A stretch of DNA of 33,262 bases from Welwitschia mirabilis (GCA_051453625.1 JBOZIK010000001.1:254370160-254403421), one strand, 5' to 3'. Numbered from the stretch's first letter, positions 18,790-29,760 are shown. Notes: generated by a model not told the origin, from the letters alone. A program made the numbers and translations.

Positions 18790-19960
18790 TGCATAGCAAG
18801 CTCGGTGTAGGTGGAGAAGAAGGAGGATGTTCGGTATCTGCAGAGAAATGATGGTCTAATAACATCATGATAGTGCATGTTGCCTTTTCTTCCTACACTC
18901 TAACTACCTCTTGGAGGTCAATTGTCACATCATGCTTGAGACATAAGATGCGTTGTCATACATTAACTAGCTACTCCTTGGTGTACTGTATTCTTCTCTT
19001 AGCTATTGAGATCTTCTACTCAAGTGTAGAGATGCCTCAGTCTATCATCTCTCTAATGGTCTATGTAATCTCTATTAGGAGAGCCTAAATCTGCTCCAAA
19101 ATAATGCTGACTATAGGTCTTCATACCTAAGGTTTCTTTGACTCTTCTAGCATTTAGATGCTCATATCCTATAGGTAATAAGATAAAGTCTAAATGTGTA
19201 TAAGTTTTTGCTTACCTATAAGCTAAGTTATCACAAATCATATAAACATAGCTAAGAGAATGTATGAATATCCCAGAGTCTAAAGTTATCATGCCTCGAT
19301 CATGCTCTTAATTCTCCTTCAAATAGAAGTTAGTAAGTTCATCTGCTTCCCCTGCCTGGTGAAATGATGGGATGATGTTATGAATCAGCACTCTCTGTAA
19401 AATATGATAAGTAAATGACAACTAAATAATCAAAACTCCCCACATGTCCATAGTCAAGTTAGCTAGAATACCTAATGCTACACTATAAGAATGGCGCTCC
19501 TCTATCCAACTAGATAAATGAATATGTGTGCTCTCGATATCACCTAGATAAGTAGCTATAGTAATGTGATTTAGGATAATGAAAAATTTGTGGCCATAAA
19601 TAATAGCTATGATCATGTCAATGAGTTGGTCATGAGCATCCAAGTGTCACTGTATATGAATGGTATCATAGAACTTTGTGATCTTTCACACGTGATATGT
19701 CCCATGTACATTTATGATCCACTGAAGGTATAAATTTCTTAGCCTTTGATTCACCTCTATCTTTATATGGCTTATGAAATCTCTAAAATGTCTCTTTACA
19801 TAGATAACAACTGTCTAAATAGAAAGAAACCTAGCATGAAAAGGTGGAGGGTGGACTAACTCTGCCCACTCAACCTCTAGTGGTGCTAATGGGTCTGCTT
19901 GTTGCTCTACAACCTTGGCCTCTACCTCAACCTATCTAGATTTGAATGTACATGGCCTAA
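18790..19960 (-). pseudogene. Envelope-like / plant transposon protein-like pseudogene
   Basis: Read on the minus strand, one frame continues from about 19935 to about 19100 with stops but no frameshift; the longest open piece is 19422-19643. Upstream it reads PLEVEWAELVHPPPFHARF, then LQWIINVHGTYH and ITKFYDTI. IIYGHKFFIILNHITIATYLGDIE corresponds by pattern to 'F-Y-x-N ... V-R-G-K-x-x-x-x-x-x-x-I-x-x-x-L-G' of the plant retrotransposon third ORF. VLIHNIIPSFHQAGEADEL matches the 'H-N-I-I-P-x-x-G-H-x-D-E' block. After about 19100 the better frame shifts and looks like a coiled coil (IAKRRIQYTKE), then a Ser/Pro-rich tail. The local base composition is less AT-rich than its surroundings. It is very likely a mobile-element ORF; its parent element is unclear. 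Confidence 0.5.
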
Positions 19961-21732
19961 TCAATTATAAACCCAAAACACATCATGTAAGATCAAGTGA
20001 AAATAGCTAAAATGTACCACATGGATACTTGAAATGACCTCATAAATTGATTTTTAATGTGTAAAAATTTTAAAAATATGTTCCTTTCCCCTCCAAAAGA
20101 GTGTTAATACATTCCATATTGCCTAATTATATAAAGAAAAATGCAAAACACAAGAAAAAGTTAAAAAGTATAAGCTAGGTAGGCCCCACATAAGGTGAAA
20201 AATGAGAGTGTTTAAATGAAAATTTTAATCCACTAGAATCATAGAGCACATTTTACTAATCAATTTATCCTCAAGTACCACTATGTTTTAACTTACAGTT
20301 TTTAAGAAAATGAGGTTAAAAGTTAAAAACCTAATTCTATTTTGTAAAGCATACAATTCAAGATATCTTGTAAAATATGGAGTAAAAGTTAGATCCATAA
20401 GTTCTAAATTAAAGAGCATTAAAAACTAAATAATATATGTGGAAAATACATGCTAAAAGGATGAAAAATAAAAGCAAAAATTAAAAATAATGAGGGGGAG
20501 AGAAACATACCTCATTTTGCAAAATCTACTGAAAATTCATAATGCAAGGCATGAATTTAACTGGGAAAAGTTCTAGAATCTCAATATGGGATAAAGTAAC
20601 TATTGTCTCTCAGAAGAAAAAATGATAATGATAAATAATGAAAGAAAAATGGAGGAAAATAAAGTGGCTTATAATTTTATCCTACTATTGTCTAGTTACA
20701 TCATCTGTATAACAACCATAGAAAAACCGTCAAGAAAAATCTTAGTGTCATTCCCCATGTTGTCTAAATGACCTAGTGGATGACAGAACTTTGAAAAAGT
20801 TCTCAAAAGTAAAAATGTTAGCCAAATAAATTAGGCTTAAATATTATTATGAATGTATCAAATTTTATCAAAAAATTCAAAAAAAAGGAAATGGTAAACA
20901 ATCGTGACAAATAAGAATAATGAGAAAAACTTAAAAGAATAAAAAGATAGGATAATGAGAATGTAGAAATTAGATTGAAACCTATCAAATAAACTAAACA
21001 AATGTATCCAAACTAAAAAATAATCCTAAGAATATGTAGAACTTCAAAAGACTTAAAGAAATCTCATAAAAATTATGAAGAATAAGAGGAGATCATATAA
21101 CAAAAAAGATAAAAGAAAATTAACTTTTTGAATAATATAAACAACATGAATAACAATAAGTAAAATACTAAATGATAAGGTTTTAAAAATAAGAAAAAAG
21201 TATAAAAATAACTTTGAAATTATAAACTAAAGAATCAAAGAAAGACAGAATAAAAATGAACATAAGTACCATAAATAAAATAGCTTATCTACCCTAAATT
21301 CTAATCTAGAAAACCCACTGGGAAGAGAATATAAATCTTCTTAAGTAAAGATGCATAAATAACTGTATCAACTCCATAAAGTTCTACTTGATAAGGTAGT
21401 GATTATGATGACACCAAAGATTAAGTGCTTAGAATAATGAATGATATGATTAAAATTTTCTTAAGAATGAACCTACTTATTCACATCTCAACATTCACTT
21501 AAATCTTCTAAAGTGAAATAATAATGTGGGAATACTAATAGTTTAGGAAATAAACAATGCCTTTAATACCACTAGGAATACCACTAATCCCTTAAAGTTT
21601 TGTTAATACTTTCTCTAATAAGGGGATTGTAGCCATAGTCAAAGAAATAAGGATTTACAAAGCATGATCAACTAACTTCCTAGTGGAGTTACTACAACTA
21701 CCAATACTACTAAAGATCCCTCTTAGAAAAAT
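19961..21732. other. AT-rich stretch without recognisable gene
   Basis: Highly A-rich on the plus strand, with no ORF of note on either strand. One copy of the bipartite palindromic motif (ttgtctaaatgac ... ggatgacag) lies at 20761-20784. It may be untranslated or LTR sequence of the surrounding gypsy family. Confidence 0.4.
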
Positions 21733-21808
21733 TTACCTGGTGTGGAAGGACATCATAGTGATCATGTATTTTACATAGAAATAGTAGATCATGGTCATTA
21801 TTCTTCTC

Positions 21809-21848
<40 letters not shown>

Positions 21849-22200
21849 AATACTTCTCAAGATAAATCCCACATAACCACACACTCTCAAAGATGAAGGT
21901 AAATAAATGAGATGAAAGACAAGAAATAACACCCCCAAACAACCAAAAACTCATACCATTAAGAGAGAACACAAAAAAACTAAAGCATCTTCGTTTAAAA
22001 TGAAGTTCATAGACATTTAAATGTATTAAGATTAGGTGAATCTAATCTTATCACTTAAATGTCTGAGTAAAAATTACTAGTTATGGTAACTTTATAAAGT
22101 AAAACATAAATCAAGTTAAATATGTTAAAGTGATAGCATGATGTCCACCAAAAGAATTGGCTAAGAAAGAATTCAGACAATGATAGAAGAACTTTCAAAA
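21733..22200 (-). mobile_element. Gypsy family LTR, 5' part (minus strand), with (CT)n
   Basis: Aligns by eye with 25885-26270. Shared landmarks are aaccacacactctcaaagat, aacaaccaaaaactcatacc, gtgaatctaatcttatcact, catccaccaaaa and agacaatgatag. It is therefore the start (U3) of the same LTR family on the minus strand. On its right lies an internal region (22.25-24.7 kb), so it is in 3' LTR position relative to that region. A (CT)n microsatellite sits inside it. Confidence 0.6.
21804..21846. repeat. (CT)n microsatellite
   Basis: About 20 CT units with one interruption (tctat). The homologous LTR position at 25785-25890 is an assembly gap followed by a T-rich tract. Confidence 0.9.
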
Positions 22201-22249
22201 CAATTACTTATCAAACTCACGAGGTAAAGAATTTGAAACATAAATTTCA

Positions 22250-22800
22250 TTCAAAGCTTAATATTGAACATGGAAGACATTAATGGTACTATTTTGGATC
22301 CAAGGCTTTTAAAGAAACTTCTTAGGATAATTGATTAAGATATATTTAACATACTTAAGAAGCTTCTTAAGGTTTAATTCTAGGTATGGATTTGGATCAA
22401 GAAGATAAGATTTACCCCAATTTAGAGATCTAAGATATCCCAAGTCTTTTTTTTAAAAAAGAGTAATCATTAAAAGCACAAGGTATAGTGGACTTTGTAA
22501 AAGAAGAACAGATGTTACTTTAAGTATTACATGAAGATTCAAAGGGAAAAGATTAAGAGATTTTAGGAGTAGATTCTTAAGGTTATGTGTTTTAGTAGAA
22601 TCAAGAAGAGGGATGTGATTTAGAGAATTATTTGAATGTTCAAATGGAAGAGAAGGAGAAATGTTATCATTGTCAAGCTCACAAGATAATTTGGAAGTAG
22701 GAGTAAGAGGTAAGATGTCATCTAAGGTATCACATGGAAGTACAAATGAAGTGATGGAGAAGCATGTGTAGACTCTTTGAATTGGTTTATTTCATGGAAA
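22250..22800 (-). pseudogene. Unrecognised coding remnant in left gypsy internal region
   Basis: The minus strand shows stretches that look formerly coding: LTPTSKLSCELDNDNISPSL near 22650-22710 and DLGYLRSLNWGKSYLLDPNP near 22380-22440, in different frames with stops between. I do not recognise a domain. No protease, RT or integrase motif is seen. The stretch lies just inside the LTR block at 21733-22200, where the 3' end of pol would be in an autonomous element. Confidence 0.3.
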
Positions 22801-23886
22801 GGTATAAGTCTATTTTTCATTAAGATTGGTTGATTTTTAATTAGTTATTCTTTATTTCTATCCTTCTCATTGTTGACTTTATCATTACTTGCTTGAATTC
22901 TTTCTTTACTTTTTTCATTATTATCTTTAATAATATCTCCATCATTTTCATTTTCTTTGTTATCATTGACTATATCTTTCTCTTCTTTATTGAACTCATT
23001 TTTTTTTGTTGAGGATTATTATCATTCTCTAAGTTAGTTGATTCATCAAAAAGATCATTAAAAATATCATAAAAAGAAAAGTGCTCATTATCTTTATTAT
23101 GTGATGAAATATTTTCTGATATTTCCTAAGTTGATTCTTATTCCTGTCTATTGAATAATTTTATTAATTCTAAACTATAACCTTCATTTTTTATTATTGA
23201 AATGCTATTATTATGTGTCATCTAAGACTATCATCTAGACAACAAAGGTGAGTGACTCCCTTAATTATGTAAATTCTCCACTAATTTCTATTCATTATAT
23301 AAATTCTCCCTTACTTTCATATATTGTTCTTCTTTAAAAGGTTGACCTTTTTCATCCTCATCACAAAGTAAGTGAAAACTAAAAATATGATATAACATCT
23401 AAGTATCATTATCATCATCTTATTCCTCATCTTTCTAATCATTTTATTACATGTCATTACTTTCCAATTCATTAGATTCATCAAAAAGAGAAATGCATTC
23501 ATTATCTTTATCATGGATTAAATAATTTTCAAATTTTTCATGAATTAATTCTTTTATTTCATTCATATTCATATTTAAAAGGAAGTGAATGTAGTTATAA
23601 TCATCAACCTTTAACAAATAGTCATCTTTATCTGTCTTATTGGATAATAGAGTTGAATCATCATTGTCCTCCTTTTGTTATCCATTTGCTAATAAGTGGG
23701 ATGTTGTAGGTTAATCCATGCTTTATTTTCTATGTTAAAGCAATGTTTTTGCTTGTTAAATTATCTTCATGATTCTCAAGATGGGATGTAGTAGGATAGG
23801 TTCGTTTTATTACAAAAGAACCTTAAGATAGTTGATTTCGTAATAAATTTTGTTGAAGCATCTCAATTAAATTTGCCATCTTCTTA
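22801..23886 (-). pseudogene. Acidic Asp/Asn/Glu-rich remnant with an internal duplication
   Basis: On the minus strand this region encodes very acidic, Asn- and Lys-rich sequence in broken frames. Two segments resemble each other: HDKDNECISLFDESNELESN (about 23450-23510) and HNKDNEHFSFYDIFNDLFDE (about 23035-23095), each preceded by EIKELIHEKFENYL-like or EISENISS-like sequence. Their DNA also matches (gattcatcaaaaag, cattatctttat). The two lie ~420 bp apart with a palindromic motif (23217-23256) between them. No known domain was recognised. It could be a fast-evolving Gag part or simply biased low-complexity sequence. Confidence 0.3.
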
Positions 23887-24410
23887 TTAGTATTTTCTTG
23901 CCTTTTTTTTCATTTCATCAATCATTTCTTTAACATAGTTATTTCTTTCTTCATAGTAATTTATGGTAGATGGATCTTCTGCTTTATGATAGTTGAGGGG
24001 AAATGGATGTTCTTCATAATAACTTACAAAAGATGGTTTTTCTTCATAATAGATCATGAAAGATGGTTGGAATTCACTAAAATGATTGTAGGATGTTTCA
24101 CTAGCTGAGGTGAAATCCTTTAAATTTTGCAAATTATCATTTTTATTACAACATAAAGCTTGGAAAGAAGGATGAGAAAAATAAGGTGATTGGAAAGAGG
24201 AAGAAGCCCAGTTTCTAGTCTCAACATTATTTTGTATTGTTCACCTATTTTCTATCAATATTTATCAAAGTGGTTTCTTATCATTATCATTAGAAATTCT
24301 ATTATTTCTTCTTCTTTTAGCTTTTATTTTAGCCAATATTTCTCCAATGGTCATTTTATCATTATTCTTAGAAGTAGATGGTAAGAATAAATAAGAAGAC
24401 CTCTCGGTCC
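23887..24410 (-). pseudogene. Gag-like remnant with tandem YYEE peptide repeats
   Basis: One minus-strand frame can be followed from about 24400 to 23887. It begins TSKNNDKMTIGEILAKIKAK, has stops near 24270, and is open from about 24220 on. It contains imperfect repeats of 10-11 residues, seen as MIYYEEKPSF, VSYYEEHPFP, LNYHKAEDPS and INYYEERNNY, then a Lys-rich helix (VKEMIDEMKKKARK). It lies about 300 bp downstream of the LTR at 24.7-26.3 kb in the direction of transcription, the place of gag. It shows no similarity to the gag of the right-hand element (30.1-31.65 kb). No zinc knuckle was found. The assignment to gag rests on position only. Confidence 0.35.
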
Positions 24411-24824
24411 TAAGTTCTATATTATCATCAGGAGATAAGTTAAAGATTTTTTTTTTTGTGTTACCTTTTAAAAACTTTTTTTAACTGGATGTTTGCTTTT
24501 GGACTAGAGGTTTCTATCTGTTTGTATTAAGTAATGCTACTTATTACTAAAGAAGGGGATAAAACTATTTTTCTCCTATTTTATTATTTTCACTACTGCT
24601 CATTGAAAAAATTGATTCTAATGTAACAAAAGTATCAAAAAATTTCTTTAATCTTGGAAATTACATACCTAGGATGTGCATACATAAATTTTATTTTTTT
24701 GTTGAGAAAGCCTTTTCTATTGTTTTTCATAATTACGCTTTATTTCCTTAGATATCTTAGCTTTTTAATAGATTTTATCAAGTTCATGTATGCTTAGCTA
24801 AATGTTTACCTCTTTGTAATCTTA

Positions 24825-25064
24825 GTCATTATCTAGATGATATCCTCGATGACTAGAAAAAAAAAAAAAAACTAGATAAAATATAACATAGAATTGTAAA
24901 AAATTAAAATAAAAACACACTGTCAGTCATCTTCCTATATCATCTGCATGATAGAGAAGATGATATTGACTTATTACATGGCATAAAACTAAAAACAAAA
25001 CTATGGAACAAAAATAAAGAACATCATCCACGCATGTCATCTAGATAACAGACAGGATGAATAG
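24825..25064. repeat. ~100-bp spaced palindromic motif, 3 copies in LTR A
   Basis: Motif of form GTCATCTAGATGAT followed a few bases later by GATGAT(AG), at 24825-24854, 24923-24966 and 25035-25064, separated by A-rich sequence. The same triplet at similar spacing occurs in LTR B (32002-32030, 32113-32140, 32206-32233). Confidence 0.6.
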
Positions 25065-25784
25065 TCAAAAAACATGGAATGAAAAAAACAAAAAACTATG
25101 AAAAGAAAAACTATGGTATATAAAATAAAAATACAATGCTATTGAAAACAAATACCTAAATCAAAATCCAAGGCACTTATCTAGGTAACAATAATCCTCG
25201 AACTCCTTACGGCCTTCCTTGACAATGACACTAAGATGTTGCGATGGGTATTTATGCAATCCTTTACATCCTTGATTAAATAATGTTAATAAAAATACTT
25301 GCACAAACATAATACACTAATATAGATGAGAGTTAACTAAAATTTCATAATCCATTAAAGGCACTGGGCTCAAAGCTAGAGAATTGATTTTCACAAAGTA
25401 TTTTTATGATTTTCTTTTTTATGGTTTACTAATGAAAAGTATAATAAAAAAAAAAGTAAACACACTATGCAATGTAAATAAAATATATTTTAACTGTAAT
25501 ATGTATTTAACTACCAAATCTCTATCACCAACATTGACCCTATATAACTTAGATCAATTAAGAAAATTGTCACTAATCTTAACCAACCTAGGCTATTAAG
25601 TACATTAAATAGAATATGGAAAACATGCAATGATTAAGCTAGGAAATATAAAATGCAATGCAATAAAAATCCTAAACTAATGATTTCAACCTTGACAAAG
25701 GTTGTCCTTGATGAACTATATCAATTATGAAACTATCATGAAATCATAATCAATATAAACCATAAGGGACATGCATATGAATAA

Positions 25785-25884
25785 NNNNNNNNNNNNNNNN
25801 NNNNNNNNNNNNNNNNNNNNNNNNNNNNNNNNNNNNNNNNNNNNNNNNNNNNNNNNNNNNNNNNNNNNNNNNNNNNNNNNNNNN
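25785..25884. other. Assembly gap (100 N) inside LTR A
   Basis: Placeholder gap of unknown length. It splits LTR A between the part matching copy C (17218-17710) and the part matching 21733-22200. Confidence 0.95.
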
Positions 25885-26299
25885 TTTTTTCCTTTTTATT
25901 TTTTTATACACAAATAATTCTCCCATGATTACACACTCAGAAAGATAAATATGAAGTAAGATAAAAGATAAAAAAGAACACACCTAAACAACCAAATCCC
26001 TCATACCATTAGAAAAAAAGTGCAAGAACCAAGGCATCTTTTTTCAAAATTAAGTTTATAAATATGTGAATTTCTTAAAATTGGATGAATCTAATCTTAT
26101 CACTATAAAAATTCCCAAGTGTGAATACTAGTCATGGAAACTTCATAAAGAAAACAGATAAGTCAAGTTAAAAATAATTAAATGACTTCATAGCATCCAC
26201 CAAAGGAATAGAATAAGAGAGAATTTAGACAATGATAGGGAGGAAGTTCTTTATATCATATAAAACCTCTAAAATAATTTATTATATCACGTTTATGTT

Positions 26300-27490
26300 G
26301 CATCAAAAGTTTTTTCATATATTTTCAACATTTATCCATTAACTTTCTAAATCTCCTTAGTATTTAAATCAAAAATCTTAATAAAGCTATTAAAATGTAC
26401 TTTTACTATAAGATAAGAAAGTAACCATTTAGAGGCCAACTTGTTATGTAAAAGATGTATTCTAATATTATATAAAAGAATAAGTTAACCAAGTTAAAAC
26501 TTTTTATGAAGTAACTTTCTATCATGTTTGAACTTAGCTTGGGCTTTGTAAATGAGTTAACAATGTGTAGCACATATACTTTTTTCATCTAGATGATTAA
26601 GTTGAGCTAATCTATTTTTGAGATTTTTATGAAGGTATACAAGATTAAGTTGATGGGAAGAATGATAAGAGTTATAACACACATTAATTGATAAAATAAG
26701 AACTTTTTCATATACAAGTTATTATGTGAAAAACAAAGAGAATTATGACAAGTAATATGTTAAGTCCAAAAAACATTATTAAGCTTAAAAGCCTAAGATT
26801 TCATATTAACAAAAATAAATTTCTGTAGCATTTTCTTTATTTCTTAATTTGCATTTTCAAGTTAATCATTGGTTTGTGGATGATAAGCAAAAGCTATTCT
26901 ATCTTCAATTCCAATGGATAAAAGAAGTTTCCTGAAATGTTGATTAATAAAATAAGTTTCTTGATCAGTAATGAGAATCCTAGGAAAACCAAAAAATTCA
27001 AAAATATAAGTTCTAATAAAAGTAAAAATAATTCGAGCATTATTTGTAAAAGTAGAAAGATCTTTAACCCATTTACTAATGTAATTAATAGTCACTAAAA
27101 TGTAGTTCTTATCATTAAAAGGTGGTTTAATAAGGCCTATAAAATTAATTTCCTAATAATCAAAAGGTTCATATTAAAGAATAAGTTTAAGAGACATCTC
27201 ATGAGAATGAATAAGGCTGTCATAATATTAATAAGTATTACACCTTCTAACAAAATTAAAAGAGTTTTAAAAATACTAGGCTAATAAAACTAGAGTGAAG
27301 GATTTTTATTGTTGTTTTTTATCTACTAAAATGACCTCTATAAACACCACCATGATAAAGATGAAGGATGTCTTATTTTTTTTGTTTCGACATATACTTT
27401 ATCATGATTTGATCTTTGCACTTATAGTAAAGATATGGCTCTATCCATTCATAATTACCTCTCCTATGGAAAAGAATTTCCTTTGATTAT
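26300..27490 (-). pseudogene. pol: Gypsy integrase, broken
   Basis: Integrase inserts element cDNA into the genome. Near 27380-27300 a zinc-binding HHCC remnant reads LYHGGVYRGHF and KTTIKILHSSF. The core is best preserved in the frame 27095-26862: VTINYISKWVKDLSTFTNNA, then FFGFPRILITDQETYFINQ and IAFAYHPQTND. The catalytic Asp of the usual 'I-I-S-D' block is kept (LITD), and 'Y-H-P-Q-T' is kept. Downstream frames give LAQLNHLDEKS, YKAQAKFKHDRKLLHK, LASKWLLSYLI and KVNG, the typical C-terminal block order of Athila-like integrases. Stops occur throughout, and a frameshift separates the core from the C-terminal part. Confidence 0.8.
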
Positions 27491-27537
27491 GATTCCAATG
27501 TTGTAATGTTTCCAAAGTAACAAGATAATTAACTATG

Positions 27538-28095
27538 TTAACATACATCCAGAAAAGAATCATCAATCATAAGATCATTAAGAGAAGAAGAAAGATGTGG
27601 CAAATGATCTACTAAATTATTATGCTTCTTTGCCTTATAAATGATAGTAAGATTAAATTCTTGCACAAGGATGATCCATTGAATAAATTTATCACTAGAA
27701 TCTCCATTAGTTATGCGATATCTAATAGCTTCATGGTTAGTATAAACATTTATGTAAAAGCCTAAAAGATAGTATCTATGTGTATCAAGGAAAAATATTA
27801 TAACTAACATTTATTTATTAGTAGTAGTGTAATTTGTTTATGTTTTAGAAACATTTTTGCTATGATAAGATATAACTTTAAATTATTTTCATACTTTTGT
27901 CCAATAACCCATCCATAGTAATATTACTAGCATCACATATTAATTCAAAATTTTTATTCCAATCAGATATAGTTACAATAGGTGGGAAAGAGATTTTATC
28001 TTTAATTATTTCAAAATCAAGACAATAAGATCTATTCCATTTAAATTTAGATTTTTTTTAAAGTAACGAGTAAAGGGATTTATAAATTTTAGCAC
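27538..28095 (-). pseudogene. pol: Gypsy RNase H, broken
   Basis: RNase H removes the RNA strand during reverse transcription. Reading on from RT, the frame shows WNRSYCLDFEIIKDKI, FPPIVTISDWNKNFELICDA (first catalytic Asp retained in CDAS), and after several stops an open stretch 27810-27538 with FYINVYTNHEAIRYRIT, WIILVQEFNLTIIYK and NLVDHLPHLS. In the family these correspond to Y-T-D-H-x-A-L and V-A-D-x-L-S-R. Asp is replaced by Asn in YTNH, while the late D of LVDHL is kept. The tail LMIDDSFLDV fits the segment linking RNase H to integrase in Athila-like elements. Confidence 0.8.
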
Positions 28096-28099
28096 AATC

Positions 28100-28965
28100 C
28101 TAAATAAAATGATTAAAATCATAATGATCAAGGAAAGGTTGAACTTGTTTTACATCTTTTAAAGGAGTTAGGTTTTTAATGATGCTTACTTTTTTAGGAT
28201 CTATCCTAATTCCTTTACGAGAAATGTGGTGACCTAATACAATTCCCTTATCAACTAAAAAGAAACTCTTCTTCCAACTTAAATATAGATCACTATTAAT
28301 GCATCTATTAAGGACTTTCTCTAACCTTTTTAAAATTTGTTCAAATTTTTTATTATAAATTAAGAAGTAATCTATAAAAAATTCAATTGAATCCTCTAAA
28401 ATATTAGCAAATACAATCATCATTACATGTTAAAAAGTACTAAGAGCATTACAAACTCCAAAAGGCATGTTTCTAAAGATAAATGTTCCAAAAGGTAAAG
28501 CAAAAGTTATTTTAGCTTGATCCTCACTAACGATACAAACCTAATTGTAACCACTATATTCATTAAAAAAGTAATAAAAGGATGTCCTTAAATTCTATGA
28601 AGTATTTGATTAAGGAAAGGTAAAGGATAATGGTCTTTCTTGGTTACCTCATTTACTTTTCAAAAATTAATACACATTCTCCACTTTTTACCTTTCTTAA
28701 ATACTACTATTAAATGGGTAACCCACTCACTATCAGATATGGCATAAATAATTTTGTCATACATTAATTTAATGATTACATCCTTTACAAATTGTTTAAA
28801 GACTAGATTTAGTCTACACTAGGGTTTCTTAATAGGTTTTTCATTATCTTCAAGGTAGATTTCATTTTGAATAACAGAAGTAAGAATGACTATTAAATCT
28901 TTATGGAACCAAGTAAATGCATTAATATTAGAATTTAAATGAGATTAAAATGAATTCCCATTAAG
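28100..28965 (-). pseudogene. pol: Gypsy reverse transcriptase, broken
   Basis: The start is recognisable as YLEDNEKPIKKP, then IIYAISDSEWVTHLIVVFKK, KWRMCINF and KKDHYPLPFLNQIL. The motif A region (normally F-L-D-G-x-S-G-Y) is frameshifted and its catalytic Asp is gone. Next come ITFALPFGTFIF and MPFGVCNALSTF. The open part 28423-28100 begins MMIVFANILEDSIEFFIDYF: the active-site pair normally read as D-D is D-Y (residues 18-19). It goes on with LYLSWKKSFFL, GIVLGHHISRKGI, VSIIKNLTPL and FLDHYDF. The order and wording are those of plant gypsy RT of Athila-like type. Two independent catalytic losses make it inactive. Confidence 0.85.
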
Positions 28966-29349
28966 GGAAAAGATTCTCTTTTATTATTAATTTTTTTTTG
29001 ATCATTACACAGAAAAATATATTTTAGTCCACTAAGTAAATATTTTAGATTTAATTTTAGATTTTTAGTTTCTATTAAAGTTTTATCAAATTTAACCATT
29101 GTCTTGGACTATCATATAGATGATTTGGATGGATGACCTCTCTAAAAATATAAAATCTTAGTTATTTTCAAATGTTATACCCCTTTATATATTGAAATTT
29201 TGGTTTCTTCAGTCTCCTGATCATAATAGTAAATTCCTAAATGCTTAAAGTTGAGTTGATCATTATCAAAAGCTTTTAAGTTTTTAATTCAAAGGGATTA
29301 TCAAATAAGGTAGGCTTATGAAACATTAATCATCTTTCTTTAAGTGGGT
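28966..29349 (-). other. Degraded protease-RT linker
   Basis: No clear domain; frames are broken. A copy of the palindromic motif (atcatatagatgat ... ggatgac) lies at 29110-29138. Confidence 0.4.
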
Positions 29350-29760
29350 GATGCTATAGAAATATAGTTGGCTTAATTTCTCCTTCAATATTTAGCTCAT
29401 CACCTAGGTCTTTTTTAGTAGCATTAAAAACTCTAATGATAAACTTTTATTTTTTAAGTGACCTCCATCATTCCAATTTTTGTATCAATAATACAATAGG
29501 ATATTGCACAAAATGCTCTACTTAGAAGTATTGGATAATCTCTATTATGCACAACTTGAATTACAACCAAATATATTAGATATAATGCTTCTTCAATTTG
29601 AATTACTAAAGATTTTATTACTCCTAAAGGTTTCTTCACTAATAAATCCTCCAATTCTAAGATAATTCATATAAGCTCAATTCTATTTTTCAAACCAAGT
29701 CATTGACAAATGTGTAAAGGCATAATGTTAAGACTCACTCCTATATTTATTAAGGCTTTC
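29350..29760 (-). pseudogene. pol: Gypsy aspartic protease, active site lost
   Basis: The minus strand reads ALINIGVSLNIMPLHICQ near 29756-29703, where Athila-like elements have A-L-x-D-L-G-A-S-x-x-I-M-P. The catalytic Asp is Asn (29745-29747). It continues with LGLKNRIELI, then (open at 29654-29454) LEDLLVKKPLGVIKSLVIQI, RDYPILLSRAFCAISYCIID and KIGMMEV, matching the G-V-x-E-D-V, P-x-I-L-G-R-P-F-L and L-I-D blocks. In the P-I-L-G-R-P-F-L block the Gly reads Ser and the Pro reads Ala. It lies between gag and RT as expected. Confidence 0.75.

Larger units (their letters stand above)
24720..26270 (-). mobile_element. Gypsy family LTR A (shared between two internal regions)
   Basis: The left part aligns by eye with 31912-33172 (e.g. 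tcaaaatccaaggcacttat, ggccttccttgacaatg, acactaatatagatgagag, tagatcaattaagaaa). The right part aligns with 21733-22200. Internal sequence lies on both sides: pol ends just to the right (about 26300), while a 5' untranslated-like stretch (24580-24700, like 31735-31860) lies to the left. It thus serves as 3' LTR of the right element and 5' LTR of the left one, unless the gap at 25785-25884 hides a false join. Three copies of the palindromic motif occur at 24825-25064. Exact ends are not resolved. Confidence 0.6.

Noticed and set aside
18867-19088. Plus-strand frame of 73 codons
   Set aside because: Antisense to the coiled-coil part of the minus-strand envelope-like pseudogene.
21733-21972. Minus-strand frame with a run of Arg-Glu
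   Set aside because: The RE run is the (CT)n microsatellite translated; the region is LTR.
26586-26598. catctagatgatt, resembling the recurrent palindrome
   Set aside because: It lies in the integrase C-terminal coding stretch (HLDE) and lacks the second half-motif; treated as coincidence.
27295-27486. Plus-strand frame of 63 codons
   Set aside because: Antisense to the zinc-binding part of the gypsy integrase pseudogene.
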